DNA of 64,000 nucleotides from Verrucosispora sp. NA02020 (GTDB taxonomy: Bacteria > Actinomycetota > Actinomycetes > Mycobacteriales > Micromonosporaceae): contig NZ_CP054923.1 in the NCBI RefSeq assembly GCF_013364215.1, positions 2,170,001 through 2,234,000 on the forward strand. Direction: 5' to 3'. A model generated the notes under the pieces. It worked only from the letters and a program-made list of their open reading frames with translations. It had not been told where the DNA came from and did not search any database. Each line of letters opens with the position of its first letter. Position 1 is the stretch's first letter. Made by a program: the position numbers and the translations under genes. Shown here one piece after another: positions 16,331 to 24,470 of this stretch.

Positions 16331-16864
16331 ATGGGAATCCATCGCCTCAACCACGCCGTCCTCTACGTCAGTGACCTGGAGCGCAGCGTCGCCTTCTATC
16401 GCGACGTGCTGGGCTTCCGCCGGGTGCCGATGACCCCGGAGGGGTTCCGGGGCGCTGCCTTCCTCCAGGCACCCGACTCCACCAACGACCACGACCTCGG
16501 CCTCTTCGAGATCGGCGCGGGTGCCGGTCGGTCGACCGCCGGCCGGGCCACCGTCGGCCTCTACCACCTGGCCTGGGAGGTGGACACGCTCGACGAGCTG
16601 GCCGCCACCGCCCGCCGACTGGCCGGGGCCGGTGCCCTGGTCGGCACCTCCGACCACGGCACCACCAAGAGCCTCTACGGGCAGGACCCGGACGGGCTGG
16701 AGTTCGAGGTGGTCTGGCTGGTGCCGGCCGACCGGCTGGACGACGCCGCGCTCGACGCCCGTACCCGGATCGGCCGTCTCGACCTGGCCGCCGAGATCAG
16801 CAGGTACGGCGGCGAGACCCGGGGCGGCATCGGCATCTCCGTCCCGGCCGCCGCGTCGCACTGA
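16331..16864 (+). CDS. VOC-family (glyoxalase/dioxygenase-fold) protein
   Basis: 177 residues with two beta-alpha-beta-beta-beta VOC modules: INHAVLYVSDLERSVAFYRDVLGF at the N-terminus (metal-ligand His in LNHAVL) and LYHLAWEVDTLDEL / GLEFEVVW later (His and Glu ligands). Closest in style to extradiol dioxygenase/glyoxalase-like enzymes acting on small reactive or aromatic compounds. ATG 16331 follows the MarR operator closely. The divergent MarR suggests induction by its substrate. Confidence 0.82.
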   Translation: MGIHRLNHAVLYVSDLERSVAFYRDVLGFRRVPMTPEGFRGAAFLQAPDSTNDHDLGLFEIGAGAGRSTAGRATVGLYHLAWEVDTLDELAATARRLAGAGALVGTSDHGTTKSLYGQDPDGLEFEVVWLVPADRLDDAALDARTRIGRLDLAAEISRYGGETRGGIGISVPAAASH

Positions 16865-16869
16865 CCCGT

Positions 16870-16890
16870 CCCGGCCGCGTCGCGGCCGGG
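16870..16890 (+). terminator. Hairpin after the VOC gene
   Basis: cccggccg and cggccggg around a cgtcg loop, 6 bases past the stop codon. GC-rich, no T-tract. Confidence 0.55.
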
Positions 16891-16910
16891 CGGTGCGGTA
16901 GAACGGCAGG

Positions 16911-17723
16911 GTGGCAGATGAGGTGGGGCGGCAGGTGGTGGTCCGGCACCTGAGGGTCTGGGTGCCGGGCGCGTTGCGACGCGCGCGCCGGGCGACGGTG
17001 GTCCTCGGGTACGACGGGCGTGACCCCGCCCTGGCCGAGGAGGTCGTCCGGGTGGCCGGCGAGTGCGCCGGTGACGTCCGTGGTGCCCGGTTGACCGTGC
17101 TGGTGCTGGCCGGCGGCACCGAGGAGCTGCCGGCGCGGCTGGGTGCCGCCGAGGCGGGGCTGCCGACCGAGGTCACGGTGCACCTGATGCCCGGCCCGAC
17201 GGCCCTGCTGCCGGTGGCGCTGCGCGCGTGCGGGGCGTCCGGCGCGCCGGTGCTGTCCTACCTGGAGGTGGCGGACGCGGTCGATCCGGTGGCGCTCTCC
17301 GCCGCCGCCTCCGGTCGACCCGGCGAGGTGCTGGTGCCGGCCGGTCCGGGTACGCCGCTGCGGCCGGCGCTGGCCGACGCCGGCTTCCCGTTGGTCGCCG
17401 AGGTCGAGTTGTCCTCCGGTCGGCGGATCGGCTTCGGCACCGCCTCGGACCGCAGCCTGGAGTCGTTCAAGGAGAGTCTCTGGGAGGCGGGTGCCGGCCG
17501 GGTCGACCCGGCGCCGCTGGGCCGGGCGCTGCTCGCCGAGTTGTCCCGCACCGGCCCGCGTACGGTGACCGAGCTGCGCCGGTACGCGGTGACCGACACG
17601 GCGTACCGGGCCGTGGACGCGGTGCGGGCCCTGGACGCGTTGCTCGACGCGGGCGAGGTGCGGCGTGACCCGGAGCAGGGGAGGCTCGGCGGGGACGTGG
17701 TGATCACGGCCGCCGCTCGGTGA
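16911..17723 (+). CDS. Conserved-looking cytosolic protein, unknown
   Basis: 270 residues, GTG start. Residues 1-60 hold a basic segment (LRVWVPGALRRARRATVVLGYDGRD); the middle is an alpha/beta fold rich in Val and Leu strands; the C-terminal 70 residues (ALLAELSRTGPRTVTELRRYAVTDTAYRAVDAVRALDALLDAGEVRRD) look like a winged-helix domain. I recognise no catalytic motif. Its stop overlaps the convergent K+ channel gene by 20 bases. It could be a DNA-binding or effector-binding protein; function unassigned. Confidence 0.65.
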   Translation: MADEVGRQVVVRHLRVWVPGALRRARRATVVLGYDGRDPALAEEVVRVAGECAGDVRGARLTVLVLAGGTEELPARLGAAEAGLPTEVTVHLMPGPTALLPVALRACGASGAPVLSYLEVADAVDPVALSAAASGRPGEVLVPAGPGTPLRPALADAGFPLVAEVELSSGRRIGFGTASDRSLESFKESLWEAGAGRVDPAPLGRALLAELSRTGPRTVTELRRYAVTDTAYRAVDAVRALDALLDAGEVRRDPEQGRLGGDVVITAAAR

Positions 17724-18213
17724 GCCGTTTGACCGCCAGCGACGCGCCGGTGGCGATCACCCCGATGCTGAAGACGAGCTGCGCGCAGACCAGCACCCGG
17801 GCGAACTGTCCCTGGGCGTGCACGTCGCCGTAGCCGACGGTGGTCAGCGTGGCGAGCGCGAAGTAGAGCGCGTCCACCCGGGTGTGCAGCGCGACGAACT
17901 GCTCCGGAGCGACCCGGGCGACGACGTAGTCGGCCAGGGCGAAGGCGAGCAGCCCGGCGACCAGGGCCACCACCAGGTGCAGCACCGAGGGTGGCTGCCG
18001 ACCTCGCGCGACGGCGACGAGCTGTCGGCGTACTTGGCCGGTGACCAGGGCGGCGACCCCGCCCAGCAGCAGCAGGGTCAGGGCGACGCGCAGGCCGAGG
18101 CGGGCACCGTTCGGATCGGCCTCGACCGGGACGACGAAGTACACGACCAGGAGCAGCAGGCCGGCCAGCCATGCCCGCCGACGTTCGCGCCGATGGTCCG
18201 GTGTCGATTGCAT
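17704..18213 (-). CDS. Two-pore-helix-type K+ channel (Ion_trans_2)
   Basis: The pore motif TVGYGD (residues 125-130 from ATG 18213) is the K+ selectivity filter; it lies between two C-terminal membrane helices, with two more hydrophobic segments at the N-terminus. No regulatory RCK domain follows, so this is a short channel of about 169 residues. The frame is open to a GTG at 18303, which would add 30 Pro-rich residues; neither start has a clear ribosome site, and I prefer the ATG just before the RRERRRAW start of TM1. It overlaps the convergent gene's end. Confidence 0.8.
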   Translation of the reverse strand: MQSTPDHRRERRRAWLAGLLLLVVYFVVPVEADPNGARLGLRVALTLLLLGGVAALVTGQVRRQLVAVARGRQPPSVLHLVVALVAGLLAFALADYVVARVAPEQFVALHTRVDALYFALATLTTVGYGDVHAQGQFARVLVCAQLVFSIGVIATGASLAVKRLTERRP

Positions 18214-18310
18214 GTCGCGATTGTCCGGTCCGGCGCGCCGCCGACCGGGCGGATCCGTCGATTCCGGGGGTGGCGGGCCGGGGTCGGGGTGGGCCGCCGG
18301 CACGTGCGAA

Positions 18311-18338
18311 CGGGGCGTCGGAGTGCTCCGACGCCCCG
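18311..18338. terminator. Hairpin terminator of the DUF4236 gene
   Basis: A 13-bp perfect stem (cggggcgtcggag with its complement) around two bases, which in practice gives about 11 bp and a small loop. It ends 14 bases past the DUF4236 stop on the minus strand. Confidence 0.7.
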
Positions 18339-18352
18339 CGCGACCTCCGGGC

Positions 18353-18532
18353 TCACGCCCGGGACTTGTCCTGCTTCCAGGAGAGCGGGCCGGGCAGGTC
18401 GACGCGGTGCGCCTTGGCCCGCGAGTTCCACGACCAGCGACCGATCTTGATGCTCCAGGACGAGAAACCGTTCTCGGTGAAGTTCAGGATCAGCGGCCCG
18501 TACTTCTTGCGTTTGCGGAACATCAGACCCAT
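18353..18532 (-). CDS. DUF4236-type small protein
   Basis: 59 residues starting MGLMFRKRKKYGPLILNFTENGFSS-, the classic DUF4236 pattern (FRK-[RK]-x-GP-x-[IL]-[RN]-[LF]-[NT]-x2-G), followed by a variable WSWNSRAKAHRVDLPGPLSWK tail in place of the usual glycine-rich repeat. AAGGGAGG upstream fixes ATG 18532 rather than the longer frame. Function of the family is unknown. Confidence 0.75.
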   Translation of the reverse strand: MGLMFRKRKKYGPLILNFTENGFSSWSIKIGRWSWNSRAKAHRVDLPGPLSWKQDKSRA

Positions 18533-18778
18533 CGTGGGCCTCCCTTCGTCATCCCCGCGCGGCATCGAAGATTCCCGTATCGACGATCCGCCAAACCATG
18601 TCGTGCACAGTGGATGTGAGACGTCCCCGGTGGCCCGAATATCCTATTCATCAGATGGGTGTTGTCGGGCTCAAGATCCTGGTTGAATCATCAGTGTGTG
18701 GAGTGAAAGAGCGTTCATCCCAACTCATGGGAGGCGCGGAGTTGCCGACTCCACCTGGCGTTTCGGAGAGGACCCCGC
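18533..18778. other. Divergent region before the flavin-reductase unit
   Basis: More AT-rich than its surroundings, with ccgaatatcctattcatcag at about 18637-18656 and cagtgtgtggagtgaaag at about 18691-18708. It must hold promoters for the DUF4236 gene (minus) and the leader ORF/flavin reductase (plus); no exact promoter can be fixed. Confidence 0.4.
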
Positions 18779-18847
18779 ATGCACCGCACCCCTCACCCCG
18801 TCGCACCGGCCACGCCGACCCGCCGCACGGCACCGGTGACGGCGTGA
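18779..18847 (+). CDS. 22-residue leader peptide coupled to flavin reductase
   Basis: ATG 18779 has a good ribosome site (GGAGAGGA) and opens a 22-codon frame rich in Pro, Thr, Arg and His. Its TGA overlaps the GTG start of the flavin reductase (GTGA). The arrangement is that of a translated leader that delivers ribosomes to the downstream gene. No Cys or rare-codon run is visible, so if it is an attenuator its sensed signal is not obvious. Confidence 0.5.
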   Translation: MHRTPHPVAPATPTRRTAPVTA

Positions 18848-19398
18848 CCACCGCGCAGCGCAGCCGCACCGACGAGCTGCGGCCGGTGGACCCGGAGCTG
18901 TTCCGCACGCTGCTGCGCCGCCAGGCCAGCACGGTCACCGTGGTCACCGCCGTGGCCCGGGGCACCCGACCCGCCTGCCTCGGTGACGTGGGCGCCCCGC
19001 TGCGGGCCGGGTTCACCGCGACCTCGTTCACCTCCGTGTCGCTGGACCCGCCGCTGGTGTCGTTCTGCCTCGGCGCGACCTCGTCCAGCTCACCGGTGCT
19101 CGACCGGGCCGAGCACGTCGCCGTGCACCTGCTCGCCGCGAACCAGACCGAGGCCGCCCGGATCTTCGCCGCCAAGGGCGTGGACCGCTTCGCCGCGTAC
19201 CCCTACTGGGAGGCCGGTCCGTTCGGGCTGCCGCTGCTGACCGGGGTGCTGGCGCGGCTGCTCTGCCGGGTGGTGCACCGGGTGCCGGCGGGCGACCACT
19301 CGCTGGTGATCGCCGAGCCGCTGGCGCTCGCCGAAGGCGTCGACGGCGCGCCGCTGCTGCACCACCGGGGCGGCTACACCACGGCAGCCGCCGCGTGA
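18844..19398 (+). CDS. Flavin reductase-family (FMN-binding split-barrel) protein
   Basis: 184 residues from GTG 18844, the only start consistent with overlap with the leader ORF; the frame is open further upstream but without a ribosome site. The sequence follows the flavin-reductase-like domain: LFRTLLRRQASTVTVVTA, a loop, GFTATSFTSVSLDPPLVSFCLG, VHLLAANQTEAARIFAAKGVDRF and a C-terminal HSLVIAEPLAL. Such proteins supply reduced FMN/FAD to monooxygenases. An Rrf2-family regulator is convergent and adjacent. Confidence 0.82.
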   Translation: MTTAQRSRTDELRPVDPELFRTLLRRQASTVTVVTAVARGTRPACLGDVGAPLRAGFTATSFTSVSLDPPLVSFCLGATSSSSPVLDRAEHVAVHLLAANQTEAARIFAAKGVDRFAAYPYWEAGPFGLPLLTGVLARLLCRVVHRVPAGDHSLVIAEPLALAEGVDGAPLLHHRGGYTTAAAA

Positions 19399-19426
19399 CC
19401 GACCGCGCCCGGCGCGGACCGCTGCG

Positions 19427-19882
19427 TCAGCGAGGTTCCCAGGCGTCGGGCGCGGTGGTCAGCCGTCGGACGTGGGCGGGCAACCGGCCGCCCACCACGT
19501 CGGCCAGGCTCACCTCGTCGACCACCCGGCGCAACGAGGCCCGCACCGCCACCCACAACCCGGGCAGGTGCTGCGCCACCCCGTCGTAGCTGGTCTCCTC
19601 CGGGCGCAGCCCGCGTACGCCGGCCAACGGTCCCTCCACCGCGCGCAGCACCGCCCCGATGGTCACCTCCCGGGGCGGCCGGGCCAGGGCGTACCCGCCC
19701 TCGGCGCCGCGCTGGGCGCGGACCAGGCCGGACCGACGCAGGTCAGCCAGGACCGCCTCAAGGAATTTGCGCGGCATGTCCTGCTCCGCGGAGATGGTCT
19801 GGGTGGACAGCAATGACGGGTACGCGGCGGCCAGGCTCAGCGCCGCTCGTACCGCGTAGTCGCCACGCGCGGAGATCTGCAC
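19427..19882 (-). CDS. Rrf2-family regulator without Fe-S cysteines
   Basis: 151 residues. MQISARGDYAVRAALSLA, the RKFLEAVLADLRRSGLVRAQRGAEGGY recognition helix and wing, and PPREVTIGAVLRAVEGPLA are signature Rrf2 blocks. Classical Rrf2 regulators (IscR, NsrR, RsrR) hold a cluster with three Cys after the wing; this protein has no Cys at all, like the CymR branch, so it must sense its signal through protein or small-ligand contact. Convergent to the flavin reductase. Confidence 0.85.
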   Translation of the reverse strand: MQISARGDYAVRAALSLAAAYPSLLSTQTISAEQDMPRKFLEAVLADLRRSGLVRAQRGAEGGYALARPPREVTIGAVLRAVEGPLAGVRGLRPEETSYDGVAQHLPGLWVAVRASLRRVVDEVSLADVVGGRLPAHVRRLTTAPDAWEPR

Positions 19883-19955
19883 CCTGCCATCATGCCCAAC
19901 CGGCCCGTGCCTGGGCGTCGCCGGGCTGACGGAGTGACCGACCGGACGGGCGCTC

Positions 19956-20882
19956 TCACGCCTGACGGGCCTCGACCGGCGGGTGGGGCCGCAGCATCGG
20001 GGTCGGCTCGGCGGGTGACCGGGGACGGACGACCGGGCTCGGTCCGGGGTGTTCGCGGGCGGCCCGGAACGCCCCCGGGCTGACCCCGACCTCGCGGGTG
20101 AAGAACCGGCCGAAGTTGGTCGGTTCGGTGAAGCCGAGCTGCCGACCGATCCGGGCGATGGGCTCGTCGGTGGCGGCCAGCAACCGGCTGGCCTGGAGCG
20201 CGACCCGCTCGTCCACCACCTGCTTGGCGCTGCGCCCGGTCACCGCCAGGCAGGCCCGGGTGAGGGTACGCACCGAGCAGTTCAGCCGCTCGGCGTAGTC
20301 CTCGACCCGACGGGTGCGCTGGTAACCGCGTTCCACCTCGCGACAGAACCGGCGGAAGGTCTCCTCCTCGGGGCGACCCGCGCGGTGCGCCTCGGACGGC
20401 AGCATGCTCAGGCGCAGCAGCAGCACGGTGAGCTGGTGGCGCAGCAGACTGCGGCCGGCCGGCACGTCCTGGTGCCGACGGACGTCCACGGTCAACTGGG
20501 TCACCTCGTTGATGACCGCGTCCTCGTCCTCACCGGCGAGCTGCACCCGGGTGGGTACGTCGTCCACGTCGACGTCGAGCCCGCGCACCGCGTCCGGGTG
20601 CCAGCGGACCACGGTGGCGTCGAGACGGGGTGGCGGGCAGCGCAGCACCTGCCCGGCGCGTACGCGCAGTAGCGTGCCGGGCCGGCAGGGCTGGGCGCGG
20701 AAGTCCACCTCGGCGATGCCGTGACCGCCCGTGCTGAGCACGATCAGCTCGCGGTCGAGCAGGACCGGACGTCGCCACCGAGTGTCGGGCGCCAGATCAC
20801 GCAGCGTGATCGTGTCGATCTCGGCCGGACCGGAGGCGGCGTCGGGCAGAACCCTGTCGAGGTGACCGGAAGGGACCATCAC
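19956..20882 (-). CDS. AraC-family transcriptional regulator
   Basis: 308 residues. The N-terminal half is a cupin-like sensing domain (about 20-150); the C-terminal half has two helix-turn-helix motifs, YAERLNCSVRTLTRACLAVTGRSAKQVVDERVALQASRLLA and IARIGRQLGFTEPTNFGRFFTREVGVSPGAFR, followed by a Pro/Arg-rich tail. Either GTG 20882 or ATG 20879 can start it. It is divergent from the SDR gene and is a natural candidate to control it, although the palindrome between them looks more like a TetR site. Confidence 0.85.
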   Translation of the reverse strand: MMVPSGHLDRVLPDAASGPAEIDTITLRDLAPDTRWRRPVLLDRELIVLSTGGHGIAEVDFRAQPCRPGTLLRVRAGQVLRCPPPRLDATVVRWHPDAVRGLDVDVDDVPTRVQLAGEDEDAVINEVTQLTVDVRRHQDVPAGRSLLRHQLTVLLLRLSMLPSEAHRAGRPEEETFRRFCREVERGYQRTRRVEDYAERLNCSVRTLTRACLAVTGRSAKQVVDERVALQASRLLAATDEPIARIGRQLGFTEPTNFGRFFTREVGVSPGAFRAAREHPGPSPVVRPRSPAEPTPMLRPHPPVEARQA

Positions 20883-21017
20883 CTGCGACGTTAGCCCGCG
20901 ACCGGCCGGTACGCACCTCTGGTGACGGGCGCGTCGCCGAGCCCGTGCCGTCGGCGTCCACCCCTCGACCGACCCGGATGGATGGCGCGCTCTTGTCGGC
21001 GTACCGGCCGGCGGTTA

Positions 21018-21035
21018 CGTTACCGATCGGTAGTC
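21018..21035. promoter_or_regulatory. CGTTACC-gatc-GGTAGTC operator upstream of the SDR gene
   Basis: The core TACCGATCGGTA (21021-21032) is a perfect 12-base palindrome. With flanks it reads CGTTACC, 4 bases, GGTAGTC, closely matching the 18-base palindrome before the symporter gene at 39787-39804. TetR-type in form. It lies about 85 bases before the SDR start. Confidence 0.65.
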
Positions 21036-21117
21036 ATCTGGTCGCCGTGGCGGGCGAACCGTCCGCGTCGACGGGCCGGCCGCCGGGAGGTCGCGGCCGG
21101 CTCGCGAGGGGATGCGC

Positions 21118-21894
21118 ATGCAGGATCTGTTCTCGGTCGACGGCAAGACTGTCCTGGTGACCGGCGGTTCGCGGGGAATCGGGCTGATGATCGCCCGAGG
21201 TTTCGTGGCGGCCGGCGCGCACGTCATCATCTCGTCCCGCAAGGCCGCCGCCTGCGAGGCGGTCGCGGCGGAGCTGTCCGCGCTCGGCCACTGCACCGCG
21301 ATCCCCGCCGACCTCGGCAGCGACGACGGCGCACGGCGGTTGGCCGCCGCCGTCCGGGACCGGGTGGACCGGCTCGACGTGCTGGTCAACAACGCCGGGG
21401 CGACCTGGGGGGCGCCGCTTGAGGAGTATCCGGAGAGCGCGTTCGACAAGCTCTGGGCGGTCAACGTCAAGGCCGTCTTCCGACTCACCACCGAGCTGCT
21501 GCCGGTGCTGCGCACCGCCGCCAGCGCCGACGACCCGGCCCGCGTGATCAACATCGGCTCGGTCGACGGCATCCGGGTCCCGGCCATGGAGGTGTACGCC
21601 TACTCGGCGACGAAGGCGGCCCTGCACATGCTGACTCGCACCCTGGCGCACCAACTCGTCGGCGAACGGATCACCGTCAACGCGGTCGCCCCGGGACCGT
21701 TCGAGAGCAAGATGATGGCGTTCGTCCTGGACGACCCGGATGCCCGGGCCGCCGTCGAGGCGCAGGTGCCCCTCGGTCGGATCGGCCGCCCGGAGGACAT
21801 GGCCGGCGTCGCGATCTTCCTGGCGTCGCGGGCCGGCGCGTACCTGACCGGCGCCGTGATCCCGGTCGACGGCGGCATCACCACGCACGGCTGA
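21118..21894 (+). CDS. Short-chain dehydrogenase/reductase
   Basis: 258 residues of the classical SDR type: TGGSRGIG (residues 15-22) for NAD(P), NNAG (91-94), catalytic Ser148 in GSVDG, Tyr162 and Lys166 (YSATK), and the C-terminal LTGAVIPVDGG. An Arg-Lys pair after the second strand (SSRKAAA) suggests NADPH. GCGAGGGG at 21105 is too close to ATG 21112 but well placed for ATG 21118, so I use the latter. The product resembles FabG-like or gluconate-type reductases; substrate unknown. Confidence 0.87.
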   Translation: MQDLFSVDGKTVLVTGGSRGIGLMIARGFVAAGAHVIISSRKAAACEAVAAELSALGHCTAIPADLGSDDGARRLAAAVRDRVDRLDVLVNNAGATWGAPLEEYPESAFDKLWAVNVKAVFRLTTELLPVLRTAASADDPARVINIGSVDGIRVPAMEVYAYSATKAALHMLTRTLAHQLVGERITVNAVAPGPFESKMMAFVLDDPDARAAVEAQVPLGRIGRPEDMAGVAIFLASRAGAYLTGAVIPVDGGITTHG

Positions 21895-21977
21895 CCGTCC
21901 GTGGTGCGGCCCTGGCCGTGGACCGGGTCGCGTGGCGCGGGCGGTGCGGGTGGTGTGCGTACCGCCGGACGAGCGGG

Positions 21978-22008
21978 GGCCGCGCGGACTCGGCAGATCC
22001 GCGCGGCC
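21978..22008. terminator. Terminator between convergent SDR and SsgA-family genes
   Basis: An 11-bp perfect stem (ggccgcgcgga with its complement) around ctcggcaga. It would serve both genes. Confidence 0.75.
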
Positions 22009-22025
22009 TCCGCCTACGTCGGTGG

Positions 22026-22457
22026 TCAGCGACCGGCGAGCAGCCGGTTCACCGCCGTGTCGACGTCCAGGTGCTCGGCCTCCCGGCCGCGCGGGACGAC
22101 GACGTAGGTCCGCCGCAGGAAGCGCACCAACACGCTGCGCGGCACCTCGAACAGGGCGTTGCCGTCGGGCGACGACAGCGCCAGCGCGACGAAGTCGCCG
22201 CGCGGGGTGGCCCACGGCCAGACCCGCACATCACCGATGCCGGCCGGTTCGTCGAGGCCGGTGACCAGCAGTTCGCGAGCGAACGACCAGCTCACCGCCT
22301 CGCCACCCGCCGATTCGGCATGGAACAGGACATGGACCGCATACGGGTCAGCAGGGTCGTAGCGCAGACTGGCGCGCACCGGCAATGCGGTGGCGTCAGG
22401 CGCGACTAGCCTTAGCGACGTCTCGACCTCAACGGTCGTCGGTCGGATGACACTCAT
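22026..22457 (-). CDS. SsgA/SsgB-family sporulation and division regulator
   Basis: 143 residues with the SsgA-like signature: VRASLRYDPADPYAVHVLFH, SWSFARELLVTGL, GIGDVRVWPW and ALSSPDGNALFEVPRSVLVRFLRRTY. These actinomycete-specific proteins control septum placement; SsgB recruits FtsZ in sporulating hyphae. ATG 22457 has GGGGGGAGAA upstream, so the 18 extra codons of the longer frame are not used. It is probably the SsgB orthologue, but the orthology is not certain from this window. A roughly 500-base AT-richer upstream region fits complex developmental control. Confidence 0.88.
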   Translation of the reverse strand: MSVIRPTTVEVETSLRLVAPDATALPVRASLRYDPADPYAVHVLFHAESAGGEAVSWSFARELLVTGLDEPAGIGDVRVWPWATPRGDFVALALSSPDGNALFEVPRSVLVRFLRRTYVVVPRGREAEHLDVDTAVNRLLAGR

Positions 22458-22956
22458 GGACGTTCTCCCCCCGGCACCGCGTGCGGAACGCGCGTGTCCC
22501 GCTTTTCCCATACTCAGGCGCTACCTCTGGCTACGCTCCGCCATACGCTGACTTCACCCAGTGGTGGGAGAGGGTTCGGAAAGGCCGCGAGAATGTGAAA
22601 ATTCATCTAGGATTTCCGGTTCTGCCCAGTGCCTTGATCCCGCCCGATCATCGGGTAGCTCAGTCGTCGACTTACTCCGGTAACGTCCAGTCGGCCGTTG
22701 CAGTGACGGTCCCGCGCCACACTGGGCGTGAAATGATCGGTGAGCGATCCTCAGTGGATCAGCTGGCGAGGCGGGACCCGTCGAACGGCGCGGCCCGCAG
22801 AGCCGAACAGCGGGGGTACGGGTGCCGAACGAACAGCACGACTGGCACGGTCGGTCAGTAGTCGACCACGAACCGGTCGACAATCGCCGAACCGGCCGCA
22901 ACGAACGAGGCTTCACCGATGGGAATAGCCCCGCCGGACGGGGAAACCCTCACCGC
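22458..22956. other. Long regulatory region upstream of the SsgA-family gene
   Basis: About 500 bases with clearly lower GC than the genes around it (for example gaatgtgaaaattcatctaggattt at about 22591-22615) and no convincing gene. It should hold the promoters of the SsgA-family gene (minus) and the PGPGW gene (plus). An open frame from GTG 22822 runs into the PGPGW gene, but its third-position GC is only about 70 percent and it is probably untranslated. Confidence 0.5.
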
Positions 22957-23421
22957 ATGCGGAACGAGCGAACCGAGACGGACCGGACCGACGCCGGGCC
23001 GGACGCCACCGGCGTACCCGGGCGGCCCCGCTGGCGGCAACGCGTCTCCACCACCCTCGCGCTGATCCGCGCCAACCCCACCGGCCGCCTCGCCCTCCGG
23101 GTCGTCATCGGCATCCTCGGCGCACTCGTGGTCACCATCGGCATCGTGCTCATCCCGCTACCCGGCCCCGGCTGGCTCCTGGTGATCGCCGGCCTCGGCA
23201 TCTGGGCCGTCGAGTTCCACTGGGCCAAACGCCTGCTCGCCTTCACCCGCCGCCACGTCCACGGCTGGACGGCCTGGGTGAAGCGACAGTCCCTGGTCCT
23301 CCGCCTGGTCATCGGCTCGGTCGGCCTCGTCTTCGTCGCCACCGTCGCGCTGCTCTCGATCAAATACAGCCTCGGCATCGACGTGATCGCCCAGGTCCTG
23401 CGCTACCTCGCCACGAACTGA
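22957..23421 (+). CDS. TIGR02611/PGPGW-family membrane protein
   Basis: 154 residues from ATG 22957, chosen because third-position GC rises sharply there and GGGGAAA lies upstream; GTG 22822 would add 45 residues. Two N-terminal helices flank the signature LIPLPGPGWLLVIAGL, then a basic linker and one C-terminal helix pair (LRLVIGSVGLVFVATVALLS). A small conserved actinobacterial membrane family of unknown function. It stands just upstream of tRNA-Val. Confidence 0.82.
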   Translation: MRNERTETDRTDAGPDATGVPGRPRWRQRVSTTLALIRANPTGRLALRVVIGILGALVVTIGIVLIPLPGPGWLLVIAGLGIWAVEFHWAKRLLAFTRRHVHGWTAWVKRQSLVLRLVIGSVGLVFVATVALLSIKYSLGIDVIAQVLRYLATN

Positions 23422-23471
23422 CCCCGGATTCGCGGGTCGGCCGCACGATCGGGTAGAGTCAGCCGCGCTGA

Positions 23472-23543
23472 GGGCGATTAGCTCAGCGGGAGAGCGCTTC
23501 GTTCACACCGAAGAGGTCACTGGTTCGATCCCAGTATCGCCCA
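23472..23543 (+). tRNA. tRNA-Val(CAC)
   Basis: A complete 72-nt cloverleaf: acceptor gggcgat/atcgccc, D stem gctc/gagc, anticodon stem cttcg/cgaag with loop ttCACac, T arm actgg-ttcgatc-ccagt, discriminator A, CCA not encoded. The 3' 43 nt are repeated exactly at 33456-33498, showing that this gene is the attachment site of the element to its right and is kept functional by it. Confidence 0.95.
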
Positions 23544-23553
23544 CAAGTCCCCA

Positions 23554-23591
23554 GGTGCCCCCTGTCCGCAGAATGCGCGGACCAGGGGGCC
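23554..23591. terminator. Terminator after tRNA-Val / integrase 3' end
   Basis: ggtgccccctgtccgc pairs with gcggaccagggggcc (one bulge) around a short agaatgc loop. Further copies lie at about 24028-24065 and 33509-33546. It would stop both the tRNA transcript and the convergent integrase operon. Confidence 0.75.
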
Positions 23592-23594
23592 TTG

Positions 23595-23996
23595 TCATTT
23601 CTGCTCCGGGGGCCGAGCCCCCGGATACCCCGCGGTGCGGTGGGTGCGGTGCGTCGGTCCGCGCGGGGGCCGCGAGTTGATTTGCGTGGGTGCTGCGCGT
23701 TGGTTTGCGCGGGTGTGTCGGGCGTTGTGGACGGTGATCGGCTTCGTTGCCGCCTTGTCGCAGCGGGTCTGCCAGGAGCGCTGGAAGTTGCGCGGCTCGA
23801 TGGGCGTGCCGTAGCGGGTGGTGAACACCAGGTCGTTGTCGTGCCACGCCTTAACGGCGGCTGCCCGTGCCTCGTCGCGCTGCTCGTTCCTCAGCTTGAG
23901 TGCGGCCAGGCAGATGTCGGGCAGGGGCAGGGTGGCGTCGGATGCCTGGGTCTTGGTGTCGCGGTGCAGGAGCTTTCCGCGTACGCGTTGCAGTTG
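23595..23996 (-). pseudogene. Integrase 3' fragment, copy A
   Basis: Encodes the last 133 residues of the element's integrase (from QLQRVRGKLLHRDTK to the stop) and is identical to the corresponding part of the long copy at 24069-24470. The 5' side is cut at CAACTGC and joined to gccgctcac-type sequence, the same junction as in the right-hand copy. Confidence 0.88.
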
Positions 23997-24006
23997 GCGG
24001 CTCACT

Positions 24007-24470
24007 AGTATCGCCCACAAGTCCCCAGGTGCCCCCTGTCCGCAGAATGCGCGGACCAGGGGGCCTTGTCATTTCTGCTCCGGGGGCCGAGCCCCCGGAT
24101 ACCCCGCGGTGCGGTGGGTGCGGTGCGTCGGTCCGCGCGGGGGCCGCGAGTTGATTTGCGTGGGTGCTGCGCGTTGGTTTGCGCGGGTGTGTCGGGCGTT
24201 GTGGACGGTGATCGGCTTCGTTGCCGCCTTGTCGCAGCGGGTCTGCCAGGAGCGCTGGAAGTTGCGCGGCTCGATGGGCGTGCCGTAGCGGGTGGTGAAC
24301 ACCAGGTCGTTGTCGTGCCACGCCTTAACGGCGGCTGCCCGTGCCTCGTCGCGCTGCTCGTTCCTCAGCTTGAGTGCGGCCAGGCAGATGTCGGGCAGGG
24401 GCAGGGTGGCGTCGGATGCCTGGGTCTTGGTGTCGCGGTGCAGGAGCTTTCCGCGTACGCGTTGCAGTTG
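24007..24470. repeat. Tandem partial copy of the att/int block
   Basis: 464 bases identical to 23533-23996, beginning with the last 11 tRNA bases (agtatcgccca). From 24471 it continues into the long integrase reading frame instead of the scar junction. It creates a head-to-tail 474-bp duplication at the left end of the element. Confidence 0.88.

Larger units (their letters stand above)
23501..24006. repeat. 506-bp direct repeat, left copy (att plus int 3' scar)
   Basis: It comprises tRNA-Val from the anticodon loop onward (23501-23543), the hairpin terminator, a 402-bp integrase 3' fragment and ten bases (gcggctcact) foreign to the integrase. It is repeated without visible change at 33456-33961. 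Its last 474 bases (23533-24006) are followed directly by a third, partial copy starting at 24007. Confidence 0.9.

Noticed and set aside
22822..22956. Upstream extension of the PGPGW gene
   Set aside because: Third-position GC is only about 70 percent and the residues look random; ATG 22957 fits better.
23503..23847. 114-codon minus frame in the tRNA-Val/int block, repeated at 23851 and 33458
   Set aside because: Another frame of the integrase fragment that runs through the tRNA; not a protein.
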